Source: Lachnospiraceae bacterium
GTDB taxonomy: Bacteria; Bacillota; Clostridia; Lachnospirales; Lachnospiraceae
NCBI GenBank assembly: GCA_017634975.1
Contig: JAGBMJ010000071.1
Span: 1 to 57,681 of the forward strand
DNA: 57,681 bases
Reading direction: 5' to 3'
In this document: positions 27,829 through 36,818 of the stretch, piece by piece
How the letters are laid out: each line of letters starts with the position of its first letter
How positions within the stretch are numbered: position 1 is the stretch's first letter
Notes under the pieces: generated by a model
What the model was told of the DNA's origin: nothing
The model's database searches: none
Seen by the model: the letters and a program-made list of their open reading frames with translations, nothing else
Made by a program: the position numbers and the translations under genes

Positions 27829-27880
27829 CACAAAATGTTGATTTTCTGCGGTTTTCTTTTCTGATTTTTCAACACTCGGA

Positions 27881-27915
27881 AAAAAAACAGACACAACATA
27901 TAGCGTTGCATCTGT
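27881..27915 (-). terminator. Terminator of the thioesterase gene
   Basis: Minus strand stem ACAGATGCAAC / GTTGTGTCTGT (one T-G pair), followed by T7. Confidence 0.8.
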
Positions 27916-27942
27916 TTTATTATTTCGTGATCCGTCAAAGAA

Positions 27943-28353
27943 TCATTTTTTCTCCATCACTTTATAACTGCTCAGATTGGTGTGTGCGATCAGCTTTCCG
28001 TTTTCATCCGTAATGTTGATCTCACTGAATACGATCTTGCGTCCGTCTTTTAAAATCCTTGCTTCCGCATATAAAATACCACTTTGCACCGAAGAAATAA
28101 AATCGATATTTCCGGTTGTTGCCACATACAGTTTCTCATCAAAGTTCTGATTCAGAACAACTGCCGATGCAAAATCCGCCAGTGTAAAATATACACCGCC
28201 CATCACATACCCGGCGCCGTTGATGTGATTTTCATTGATGACCAGCCGCACCTTACTGTAACCTTCGGACACTTCCATGATCTCTGCGCCGGTTGCCTGT
28301 GTCGCAAATTTATCGTGAGAAAAATATTCCCGGATCTCTTCCAATGTTTTCAT
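27943..28353 (-). CDS. PaaI-family hotdog thioesterase
   Basis: A 136-aa hotdog-fold protein. NGAGYVMGGVYFTLADFASA carries the family's HGG-type helix region, with GAGYVMGG here, and the NIDFISSV strand follows. It probably hydrolyses a small acyl-CoA in the cytosol. The ATG at 28353 follows AAAGGG. It is the likely partner of the acyl-CoA synthetase upstream on the same strand, but about 150 bases with a hairpin and a possible separate promoter lie between them. Confidence 0.85.
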   Translation of the reverse strand: MKTLEEIREYFSHDKFATQATGAEIMEVSEGYSKVRLVINENHINGAGYVMGGVYFTLADFASAVVLNQNFDEKLYVATTGNIDFISSVQSGILYAEARILKDGRKIVFSEINITDENGKLIAHTNLSSYKVMEKK

Positions 28354-28369
28354 TCTACAGATTCCCTTT

Positions 28370-28406
28370 GTAACGTTTCGTTCCTTCCAACCGTCCGGAA
28401 CGTTAC
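28370..28406. promoter_or_regulatory. Inverted repeat in the thioesterase leader
   Basis: Perfect 8-base arms GTAACGTT (28370-28377) and AACGTTAC (28399-28406), just downstream of a TATATA box. It could be an operator. Confidence 0.35.
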
Positions 28407-28458
28407 ATCCTTTCTTTTTATATATACTGCATACCGGTAATGATTTTCGTTATGCAGT

Positions 28459-28487
28459 AAACGGACGGCTTTTACGACCGTCCGTTT
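28459..28487 (-). terminator. Hairpin after the acyl-CoA synthetase gene
   Basis: Perfect 10-base stem AAACGGACGG / CCGTCCGTTT with a 9-base loop, 20 bases after the stop. There is no clear T tract beyond the arm. Confidence 0.55.
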
Positions 28488-28506
28488 CTACAACAGCGTG
28501 TTATTA

Positions 28507-30141
28507 TTAGCCTTCGTTCTCCTGCGCTACCAGACGCTCTACACTGTAGCGTTTTCGAAGTAACGGTTTTTCGATCTTACCCGTCGGGTTACGCGGTACA
28601 TCTGCAAAGATGATCTTGCGCGGACGTTTGTATCGGGGCAGTCCCTGACAGAATTCTTCGATTTCTTCTTCGGTGCAGGTCATACCTTCCTTGATCTGAA
28701 TGACTGCACCTGCGATCTCACCCAATCGCTTATCCGGCAGACCGATGACTGCGACATCACTGATCTTGTCGAATGCCCGCAGATAATCTTCGATCTGTAC
28801 CGGATACAGGTTTTCACCGCCGGATACGATCACATCTTTTTTGCGGTCTACCAAAAAGATAAATCCGTCTTCATCCTGCATCGCCACATCACCGGTCAGC
28901 AGCCATCCGTCATGCAATACTTCTGCTGTCGCTTCCGGATTACGATAGTAACAGGTCATCACACCGTTACCCTTTACACACAGTTCTCCGGCATCGCCCT
29001 GCTTCACCGGATTACCGTTTTCATCGATGATCTTGCATTCCCAGCCATAGCCCGGTACACCGATGGCACCGACTTTATGAATGTTCTCCACGCCCAGATG
29101 TACACAGCCCGGTCCGATGGATTCGCTCAGACCGTAGTTGGTATCGTACTGATGATTCGGGAAGTATTCCTTCCAGCGCTTGATCAGAGAAGGCGGTACC
29201 GGCTGTGCACCGATGTGCATCAGTCTCCACTGTGACAGTTCGTAATCTTCCATTTTCAAAGTTCCTGCATCCAGCGCATCCAGGATATCCTGCGCCCATG
29301 GTACCAGCAGCCATACGATGGTGCAGTGTTCACGGGATACCGCATCAAAGATATACTGCGGTTTGGTACCTTTTAACAGTACGGCTTTGGAGCCGGCTAC
29401 CAGACTGCCCATCCAGTGCATCTTCGCACCGGTATGATACAGCGGCGGAATGCAGAGGAAGCAATCGTCCCTGCCCTGTCCGTGATGATGCTGCTCCACG
29501 GTAGCTGCCGTCATCAGGCTTAAGTGTTTATGCAGGATCGCCTTCGGGAATCCGGTGGTACCGGAGGAAAAATAGATCGCCGCATCATCTTCGTCTTTGA
29601 TCTCGATGTCCGGTTTTGCACTGGAGCAGTCTGCCACCAGTTCACGATAGCTCTCTGCAAACGTCGGACAGGTCTCACCCACAAAGATGAGCAGACGGTT
29701 CTTGGAAAGTTTGTCTACGATGGATTCAATACGACCGATGAATTCCGGTCCGAACAGCAGCACATCCACTTCGGCCAGATCCGCACAATACTGGATCTCA
29801 TCGGCGGAATAACGGAAGTTGAACGGAACCGCCAGCGCACCGGTCTTTAAGATACCCATATAGATCGGCAGCCATTCCAGACAGTTCATCATCAGGATCG
29901 CTACTTTATCTCCGCGCTTTACGCCGCGGCTTAACAGCATATTTGCCATGCGGTTTGCTTTCTCATCAAAAACACGCCAAGTGATCTCTCTGCGGTAAGG
30001 TTCATCTTCGGTCTGCTGGATCAGGGAATATTCTTTCCAGGTCACGCGTCTGGTTTCTTTCTGTTCCGGATTGAGTTCGATCAGCGCCACTTCATCGCCG
30101 TACTCCCGGCGATTGCGCTCCAGGTAATCCATAATCGGCAT
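28507..30141 (-). CDS. Class I adenylate-forming acyl-CoA synthetase
   Basis: A 544-aa AMP-binding enzyme that activates a carboxylic acid to its CoA thioester. Motifs appear in order: IYFSSGTTGFPKA (ATP loop), NYGLSES, WLLTGDVA, VDRKKDVIVSGGENLYP and the C-terminal catalytic lysine region PTGKIEKPLL. An extra insert near residues 40-60 lies between the first strand and the usual domain. The ATG at 30141 follows AGGAGG at 10 bases; the ATG eight codons upstream is not supported. The substrate cannot be told from sequence; a medium-chain or aromatic acid is possible. Confidence 0.9.
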   Translation of the reverse strand: MPIMDYLERNRREYGDEVALIELNPEQKETRRVTWKEYSLIQQTEDEPYRREITWRVFDEKANRMANMLLSRGVKRGDKVAILMMNCLEWLPIYMGILKTGALAVPFNFRYSADEIQYCADLAEVDVLLFGPEFIGRIESIVDKLSKNRLLIFVGETCPTFAESYRELVADCSSAKPDIEIKDEDDAAIYFSSGTTGFPKAILHKHLSLMTAATVEQHHHGQGRDDCFLCIPPLYHTGAKMHWMGSLVAGSKAVLLKGTKPQYIFDAVSREHCTIVWLLVPWAQDILDALDAGTLKMEDYELSQWRLMHIGAQPVPPSLIKRWKEYFPNHQYDTNYGLSESIGPGCVHLGVENIHKVGAIGVPGYGWECKIIDENGNPVKQGDAGELCVKGNGVMTCYYRNPEATAEVLHDGWLLTGDVAMQDEDGFIFLVDRKKDVIVSGGENLYPVQIEDYLRAFDKISDVAVIGLPDKRLGEIAGAVIQIKEGMTCTEEEIEEFCQGLPRYKRPRKIIFADVPRNPTGKIEKPLLRKRYSVERLVAQENEG

Positions 30142-30236
30142 TGTTATATGTCCTCCTAATATCAAGTCCGTACCGGACAGCCCGGCACACGTGTATCAGT
30201 ATATCATAAAAACATACGGAATGCACACTATTTCTC

Positions 30237-30265
30237 TTGCCGAAAAGGCTTTTTTTCTATACAAT
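30237..30265 (+). promoter_or_regulatory. Promoter of the TlpA-like gene
   Basis: Plus strand: -35 TTGCCG (30237-30242), 17-base spacer, -10 TACAAT (30260-30265). Confidence 0.6.
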
Positions 30266-30301
30266 ACAAAAACAAGATAAGCAAAGAAAGGGAATGCAAC
30301 C

Positions 30302-31000
30302 ATGAAAAGAAAACTACTGCCGCTCCTGCTCCTCACCATAACCGCCTCTGTCACAGCCTGCGGCTCCGCAGACAGCGGATCGGAACGCGGTTCGATCGAA
30401 GAGGCTCCGCCGATCCGGAATGAAACTGAAACAGCGGAAGAAAAAACGGGAGAAACTGCGCTCCCGGAAGAAGAGGAACGTCCGGAAGAAAGTGCCGATA
30501 ACACGGAGACTGCGGCCGGCGAACCCACGGTCACCGAAGCGCCGGAAGAGCCGGAAACCACAGAAGCTCCGGTACCGGACTACACCGGCATCACGGTGTC
30601 TGCTCAGGATCTGGACGGAAATACCGTTTCGATGCAGGATATCTTCTCTGCACATAAATATACCGTTGTGAATATGTGGGCGACCTGGTGCGGTCCCTGC
30701 GTGGGAGAGATCCCGGAACTGGCAGCGATGGAAGAGGAACTTGCCAAAAAAGACTGCGCTCTGATCGGACTGCTGACAGATAGCGATGCGGGAAGTATCC
30801 GCGATGCCAAAGATATCCTTTCCGATTCCGGTGCCGGATATCCGGTCATCGTTATGAACCGCGACCTGTCTTCACTCTTCCAAAGTGACTACATCCCCGC
30901 TACGTTCTTTGTCGACCAGTCCGGAAATATTATCGGAGAACCGGTCGTCGGAGCCGATCCGGACGGCTACATGAAACGCATCGATTCCCTTCTGAAATAG
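30302..31000 (+). CDS. TlpA/ResA-like thioredoxin lipoprotein
   Basis: A 232-aa lipoprotein: signal sequence with lipobox SVTAC (Cys20), an acidic Glu/Pro/Thr linker (about 28-92) and a TlpA-type thioredoxin domain with WATWCGPC (Cys130, Cys133) and the cis-Pro region YIPATFFVDQ. It should sit on the outer face of the membrane and reduce or exchange disulfides. The ATG follows AAAGGG. It is a single gene; no CcdA-like electron donor is next to it. Confidence 0.9.
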   Translation: MKRKLLPLLLLTITASVTACGSADSGSERGSIEEAPPIRNETETAEEKTGETALPEEEERPEESADNTETAAGEPTVTEAPEEPETTEAPVPDYTGITVSAQDLDGNTVSMQDIFSAHKYTVVNMWATWCGPCVGEIPELAAMEEELAKKDCALIGLLTDSDAGSIRDAKDILSDSGAGYPVIVMNRDLSSLFQSDYIPATFFVDQSGNIIGEPVVGADPDGYMKRIDSLLK

Positions 31001-31027
31001 CTACGGTAAGTACATGCAATTACCTAT

Positions 31028-31164
31028 AAAAAAGCGTTCTGCTTGCAGAACGCTCGCGCCGAGCGCGGTTGCGATAGCAACATCTTCCTTACGCGCGAGT
31101 GCGCATCCCCCGGAGGGCTTTTTACCATAGGGAATTGCGGAGCAATTTCCTATAAGGTAAAAAC
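31028..31164. repeat. Mosaic of short palindromes after the TlpA-like gene
   Basis: Successive hairpins: AGCGTTCTGC / GCAGAACGCT, GTTGC / GCAAC, CGCGCGAGTGCGC, and TTTTTACC / GGTAAAAA enclosing GGGAATTGC / GCAATTTCC. There is no coding capacity. It resembles the composite elements at 12130 and 32106. Confidence 0.6.
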
Positions 31165-31196
31165 CGGCTCCCCCTTTTATGAGGGAAGCCGTTTTT

Positions 31197-31198
<2 letters not shown>
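31165..31198. terminator. Bidirectional terminator between the TlpA-like gene and aguB
   Basis: Stem CGGCTCCC / GGGAAGCCG-type with T7 on the plus side (31192-31198) and T5 on the minus side. Confidence 0.8.
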
Positions 31199-32075
<877 letters not shown>

Positions 32076-32105
32076 TTGTTTTCCTTTCTCTATATTCTTT
32101 CAATC

Positions 32106-32275
32106 ATCCCGAGCATCCCTTTATGGGATGAGGCTCGCTGTATCCTGCCTGCTCCAATTCACTCGAGGGTTTTGCGCCGCAAAATCCCGAGTATTTCAGT
32201 GTTCTCGCGTTCGCCGAAGGCGAATCTGCATCGCGAGAACACATCCCGAGCATCCCTTTATGGGATGCTCGGGAT
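32106..32275. repeat. Composite palindromic repeat between aguA and aguB, overlapping the aguA 3' end
   Basis: A 25-base direct repeat starting ATCCCGAGCATCCC occurs at 32106-32130 and 32243-32267. The right copy is a perfect hairpin (14-base arms, 32243-32256 and 32262-32275). Between them lie ACTCG..GGTTTTGCG / CGCAAAATCC..CGAGT and GTGTTCTCGCG / CGCGAGAACAC around TTCGCC / GGCGAA. The right hairpin encodes the last codons and the stop of aguA. Confidence 0.8.
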
Positions 32276-33349
32276 CTGCTGGGTAATGCAGTGGATGTTG
32301 CCGCCTCCCAGAATGATCTGTCTTGCGGCAACCGGAACGATGCGCCGCTCCGGACACAGTTTCTTCATGATCTCCACCGCTCTCGCATCGCTCTCTGCAT
32401 TCTCTCCTCCAAACTGCGGGAGCAAAACCGCACCGTTCGTAAAATAAAAATTCACATAGCTGGCCGCCAGACGCTCGCCCGCTTCGCGCACATCTTCGCC
32501 TTCTTCAAAAATATAACCGTTCAGATCTTCTTCGGTCACGCACACCGGTACGTCCGGGATCGGCAGCTTATGCACCGTGATGCCATCCGCTTCCAATACG
32601 CGAAGGCATGATGCCGACAGCTCATATTGCGGATCCTCTTTGTTCTCCGTCCACGCCAGCACCACTTCCTTCGGACGGATAAACGCACATACATTATCGA
32701 CATGCTCATTCGTCTCATCATTATAGATCCCGCGGGGAAGCCAGATCACATGATCCACGCCGAGATACTTCTTCAGCTCCGCTTCGATCTGCGCCTTATT
32801 CATCTGCGGGTTGCGTCCGCCGCTCAGCAGACAGCTCTCCGTAGTCATCAACGTTCCTTCGCCGTTCGTATGGATGGATCCGCCCTCAAGTACCAGATGC
32901 TGCGCATCATAATAGTCCAATCCAAGCCGGTCACAAAGTGCACCGGCCAATGCATTGTCCTGCTCCCAGTGCGCATACAGACCATCCAACACACCACCCC
33001 AGGCATTGAACTGCCAGTCGATCCCGCGCACCTCTTTTCCGTTGGTCACAAATGTCGGTGCCGTATCCCTGGCCCATGCATCATCTGCAGGGATCTCAAA
33101 AAAACGTACCCGGTCTACACCTTCCAAAAGCCGTTCCGCTTTTGCTGCCGTATTTTCACTGACGATCACATAGACCTTTTCATCTTTTGCGATCTCTCTG
33201 ATGATCCCGGCAAATACTTCCTGCGCCGGTACTGCCCCGTACGGCCACGATCCCGGACGCTCCGGAAAGATCATCACCGTACCGTCATGCGGTGCAAACT
33301 CTGCCGGCATATGAAAGCCCTCGATCGCAGGCATTCCGTGTAATCTCAT
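32258..33349 (-). CDS. aguA: Agmatine deiminase
   Basis: A 363-aa peptidylarginine-deiminase-like enzyme that turns agmatine into N-carbamoylputrescine. The nucleophile is Cys354 in GGGNIHCITQQ; EIPADDAWARDTAP and LEGGSIHTNGEG are present. The start overlaps the nspC stop (ATGA), suggesting coupled translation. The last residues (QIPSIP) and the stop lie inside a palindromic repeat, with the stop in the hairpin loop, so the repeat has probably replaced the original 3' end just after the catalytic Cys region. Confidence 0.95.
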   Translation of the reverse strand: MRLHGMPAIEGFHMPAEFAPHDGTVMIFPERPGSWPYGAVPAQEVFAGIIREIAKDEKVYVIVSENTAAKAERLLEGVDRVRFFEIPADDAWARDTAPTFVTNGKEVRGIDWQFNAWGGVLDGLYAHWEQDNALAGALCDRLGLDYYDAQHLVLEGGSIHTNGEGTLMTTESCLLSGGRNPQMNKAQIEAELKKYLGVDHVIWLPRGIYNDETNEHVDNVCAFIRPKEVVLAWTENKEDPQYELSASCLRVLEADGITVHKLPIPDVPVCVTEEDLNGYIFEEGEDVREAGERLAASYVNFYFTNGAVLLPQFGGENAESDARAVEIMKKLCPERRIVPVAARQIILGGGNIHCITQQIPSIP

Positions 33350-34482
33350 GATAGTCTCTCCTTAAAATCTTCATAACCAAAACGCTTTACCACTTCATAA
33401 CGTCCGTCCCGATGCAGTACTGCGATATCCGGAAGCGGCATCCCGTTGAAGGTATTGTTCTTTACCATGGAATAGATCGCCATATCTTCAAAACACAGAC
33501 GGTCACCGGCCTGCAGCGGTGTATCGAAGGAATAATCCCCGATCACATCTCCGGCAAGACAGGTCCTGGACGCCAGACGATAATCGTATTTTTGCTCTCC
33601 CTGCTTTCCGGAAAGATACAGCGGCGGACGGTACGGCATCTCCAGTACATCCGGCATATGGCATGCCGCCGATGCATCCAGGATCGCGATATCGATCCCG
33701 TTATGAACGATGTCCATCACCTCGGTAACGAGATATCCGGCATCGATCGCAACGGCTTCGCCCGGTTCCAGATAGACTTCCACATCGTACTTTTTTTTGA
33801 ACTCTCTGATCAGACGGATCAGCAGTTCCCGGTCGTAATCCTCTTTGGTGATATGATGACCGCCGCCGAAATTCACCCACTTTACCTGATGCAGATATTC
33901 TCCGAATTTTTCTTCCACGACTGCAAGTGTCTTTTCCAAGGCATCCGCCCCCTGTTCGCAAAGGGTATGGAAATGCAATCCGTCAATATCCTGCACTACT
34001 TCCGGATCAAAATTCGCAAGCGTTACCCCCAGTCTGGATCCCGGCGCACATGGATCATAGATCGCCGTCTCCTGTGTCGAACATTCCGGATTGATCCGCA
34101 GACCAATTCTTTTCCCTGCGCAGATGTCTTTGTATTTTTTCAGCTGCGCAACGGAATTAAATACCAGGTGATCACTGATGTGCAGCAGTTCTTCCATTTC
34201 CGCTTCTTTATAAGCCGGGCAGAAAGTGTGCACTTCTCCCGGAAAACACTCCCGTCCGAGTCTGGCTTCATACAAGCCGCTGGCGGTCGTACCGTCGAGA
34301 TACTCCGCCATCACCGGATACAGCGCAAATGCGGAAAAAGCTTTCTGCGCCAGCAGGATCCTGCAGCCTGCCTGTTCCCTGACTTCTTTTAAGATCTGCA
34401 GGTTGCGAAGCAGCGCGGTCTCATCGATCACATAAGCAGGTGTTTCGATTGTTTTTAATACATCACGGATCACCGGGATCAT
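33346..34482 (-). CDS. nspC: Carboxynorspermidine/carboxyspermidine decarboxylase
   Basis: A 378-aa fold III PLP decarboxylase. The PLP lysine is Lys47 (LLAQKAFS), and HFHTLCEQG, NFGGGHH and YLEPGEAVA are family features. It makes spermidine from carboxyspermidine. The dehydrogenase for the previous step is encoded at 36819. The ATG at 34482 follows GAGGT. It is the first gene of nspC-aguA-aguB. Confidence 0.93.
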   Translation of the reverse strand: MIPVIRDVLKTIETPAYVIDETALLRNLQILKEVREQAGCRILLAQKAFSAFALYPVMAEYLDGTTASGLYEARLGRECFPGEVHTFCPAYKEAEMEELLHISDHLVFNSVAQLKKYKDICAGKRIGLRINPECSTQETAIYDPCAPGSRLGVTLANFDPEVVQDIDGLHFHTLCEQGADALEKTLAVVEEKFGEYLHQVKWVNFGGGHHITKEDYDRELLIRLIREFKKKYDVEVYLEPGEAVAIDAGYLVTEVMDIVHNGIDIAILDASAACHMPDVLEMPYRPPLYLSGKQGEQKYDYRLASRTCLAGDVIGDYSFDTPLQAGDRLCFEDMAIYSMVKNNTFNGMPLPDIAVLHRDGRYEVVKRFGYEDFKERLS

Positions 34483-34518
34483 AGTATTACCTCTATACTT
34501 TCAAACCAATTATTCTGT

Positions 34519-34547
34519 AGATTATCACAAAAGCCTCTTTTTTTCAA
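34519..34547 (-). promoter_or_regulatory. Promoter of nspC-aguA-aguB
   Basis: Minus strand: -35 TTGAAA (34542-34547), 17-base spacer, -10 TAATCT (34519-34524). Confidence 0.5.
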
Positions 34548-34602
34548 CTGAACGTGTGAATGTGCGGCAACTGAAAACAGCAAAAACGCAACAGGCGGTA
34601 TA

Positions 34603-34631
34603 TTGAAGTGTATGCGTTTACTTGATATACT
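34603..34631 (+). promoter_or_regulatory. Promoter of the zinc-ribbon pair
   Basis: Plus strand: -35 TTGAAG (34603-34608), 17-base spacer, -10 TATACT (34626-34631), divergent from the nspC promoter. Confidence 0.6.
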
Positions 34632-34723
34632 TTAAAGAATCTGCGGAGCAATGAATTGCACTTACTGTAACGCCCCGCGAGGATGCGCACTTATGCAGAT
34701 TTATTATTTTGGAGGAAACAGCT

Positions 34724-36325
34724 TTGACTACCTGTCCGGAATGTGGTGGTGAATTACGCTTTGACATCACAACGCAATCACTGCGCTGTCCTTTTTGCGA
34801 TCAAAAAAAGGATCCGCAAAGATTTACGGGATACAATGTAAATGCAGAAGAATCCCGTCCCGGTGATCCCTCTGCCGAGGAAACGGATATGATCCTGTAT
34901 ACCTGTCCGCAATGCGGCGGCAGCATTTATTCCACCGAGCACTCGATCAACGGATTCTGCAGCTACTGCGGTTCTTATGTGATGCTGGAATCCCGTTTTG
35001 TTAAAATGAAGCATCCGAAATACATCGTGCCTTTCCGCATTACCAAAGAGCAATGTATCGAGGAATACAAAAACTATGTAAAAAAAGCCTTGTTTGCGCC
35101 TTCTGAACTGAAGGAACAGGCCAGACTGGATAACTTCCGCGGGATCTACATCTCCTATTGGGGATACGATGTCACCATGGAAGGCTTTCTGTATCTGGAC
35201 GGAAAACGCAACGGTACACACTACAAATGCATGGGCTGGCTGAACGCCGTCTTCAACAATATCTTTTTTGATGCCTCTTCAATGTTTGAAGACCGCTACA
35301 GCGAGCAGATCGCGCCCTTCAATTACGGTGCCAAAGCAGAATTTAACCCGGCGTATTTAAGCGGCTTCTATGCCGATATGCCCGATCTCCCGGATGATGT
35401 GTACCTGGAGGAAGCTCTGGAGATCGCAAAAGATAAAGCCTACCAGTCTTCCCGCCTAAACCGGGCCTTTCCGGATATGTACTTCGACAGTGAACAGGAA
35501 GAAAAATTCCATGCCGCTATGGACACCCGTTGTTCCGCATCCTATACCACCTTTTTCCCGGTGTGGTTTTTGTCCTGGCAGAAAAACAACAGCGTATCTT
35601 ATGCCGTGGTAAACGGGCAGACCGGCCGTGTTGCAGGAGACCTTCCGGTAGATTCCAAAAAGTTCATCCTTTCCGGCTGCCTGATTGCGATCCCGCTGCT
35701 CCTTCTGCTTTATGTGTTGCCGCCTTTTTCCAAAGCCGGACTGCTGATCACGGGAGAAACCTTTTCTCTCTTTTCGGTTCTGCTGCTGATGTTTATGATC
35801 CGAAAAGTGATCATACGAAATGAAATGCTTTATGACAAAGGATATCTTAGCAAAAACGATATGCTTAACTACAAATACCGTCTGAAAGTAAATGCTGACC
35901 GGCGTCTGGAAGCAGCCCAAAAGAAGGGACTGATCCCCATCGTGATCGTTGCTCTGCTCGTCGGGATCCCGCTGCTCTTTAAGTTTTACTCCGGGCTCGT
36001 TGGTGGCAATGCCATCTTTCTGGCATTTATGATCAGTATCGCGGTAGAGATCGTTATATTGCATATCACCTCGAAAATATGGAAGTTACGGATCCGCAAA
36101 AAAGCCTGGATCCTGGGCTGTATATGGCTCATACTGCTGTCATCACTGTATGCCACTTTTCTGGTATTGCTGGGAACAGCAAGATTCTCGCAGGTGCAGT
36201 TTGCGATCTGTCTGCAGCTGGCCGGAACGATCTTCGCACAGCTGCTGATCCTGGATCAGTACAATATGCTGTCGGCACGTCCTTTGGCGCACTTAAATCG
36301 TATGGGAGGTAACACAAATGAATAA
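34724..36325 (+). CDS. Double zinc-ribbon membrane protein of unknown function
   Basis: A 533-aa protein. Two CxxC...CxxC zinc ribbons occupy the N-terminus (CPECGG..CPFC near 4-25; CPQCGG..CSYC near 60-83). A soluble region to about residue 310 follows, then four or five membrane helices. The start is TTG at 34724, which has GGAGG at the right distance; the earlier TTG at 34709 overlaps that ribosome site. The ribbons resemble those in membrane proteins sometimes annotated as replication-factor-Y-like, but no helicase is present. It overlaps the next gene by 8 bases. The pair splits the polyamine genes. Confidence 0.75.
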   Translation: MTTCPECGGELRFDITTQSLRCPFCDQKKDPQRFTGYNVNAEESRPGDPSAEETDMILYTCPQCGGSIYSTEHSINGFCSYCGSYVMLESRFVKMKHPKYIVPFRITKEQCIEEYKNYVKKALFAPSELKEQARLDNFRGIYISYWGYDVTMEGFLYLDGKRNGTHYKCMGWLNAVFNNIFFDASSMFEDRYSEQIAPFNYGAKAEFNPAYLSGFYADMPDLPDDVYLEEALEIAKDKAYQSSRLNRAFPDMYFDSEQEEKFHAAMDTRCSASYTTFFPVWFLSWQKNNSVSYAVVNGQTGRVAGDLPVDSKKFILSGCLIAIPLLLLLYVLPPFSKAGLLITGETFSLFSVLLLMFMIRKVIIRNEMLYDKGYLSKNDMLNYKYRLKVNADRRLEAAQKKGLIPIVIVALLVGIPLLFKFYSGLVGGNAIFLAFMISIAVEIVILHITSKIWKLRIRKKAWILGCIWLILLSSLYATFLVLLGTARFSQVQFAICLQLAGTIFAQLLILDQYNMLSARPLAHLNRMGGNTNE

Positions 36326-36653
36326 AAAAGCCGCAGAAACCACTCTGATTTCCATTTTTTTACAAACACTTCCGATCGGATTCTTCATCCTTCTGCAGCT
36401 GCTCATACCGGTAATGGTGAGAACAAATGAAAAAGTGCAGGCGGAACGGGCCGCTGTAGCGATCCTCGAGAGTGCGGAGGAAACCACCTTTTTATCCACA
36501 CTCATCCCCAATGTACTGCTGGCGCTCAGCGCCGCCTTTACGCTGAACTTTATCCTGATCCTCTTTTACAGCAGAGAAAAGAAGAACCCGGAAGCCGAAA
36601 GCATGAGCGGTACCTGTGCACACTTCGAGATCAAGAAACCGGAGATATCTTAG
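36318..36653 (+). CDS. Small two-helix membrane protein
   Basis: A 111-aa protein with membrane helices near 10-33 and 62-84 and a short charged tail. The ATG follows GGGAGG and overlaps the end of the zinc-ribbon gene, so the two are probably co-translated and may form a complex. No family recognised. Confidence 0.7.
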   Translation: MNKKAAETTLISIFLQTLPIGFFILLQLLIPVMVRTNEKVQAERAAVAILESAEETTFLSTLIPNVLLALSAAFTLNFILILFYSREKKNPEAESMSGTCAHFEIKKPEIS

Positions 36654-36746
36654 GAAAACCGGGAGGGACGAAAACCAGGGGGACGGACCTAGTGGTACTT
36701 TAGTACCACTAGGTCCGTCCCCCTGGTTTCGTCCCCCTGGTTTTCC
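36653..36746. repeat. Nested 94-bp palindrome, family B copy
   Basis: The inner part is perfect: 27-base arms (36672-36698 and 36703-36729) starting AAACCAGGGGGACGGACC, with a TTTA loop. Outer arms GGAAAACC..GGGACG and CGTCCCCCTGGTTTTCC extend the stem by 17 bases with two mismatches. It begins at the last base of the upstream stop codon. It lies between convergent genes. Confidence 0.85.
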
Positions 36747-36754
36747 TTTAAAGC

Positions 36755-36802
36755 AAAAAAAGGCTGTCGCCTTGATGATTTTGATCATCGAAAGCGACAG
36801 CC
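36755..36802 (-). terminator. Terminator of the carboxyspermidine dehydrogenase gene
   Basis: Minus strand stem GGCTGTCGC / GCGACAGCC, inner GATGAT / ATCATC, followed by T7 (36755-36761). Confidence 0.88.
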
Positions 36803-36818
36803 CCATAATAATTTTTTC

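Noticed and set aside
30196-30561. Minus-strand Ser-rich open frame opposite the TlpA-like gene
   Set aside because: Shadow of the acidic linker of the lipoprotein; no start signals.
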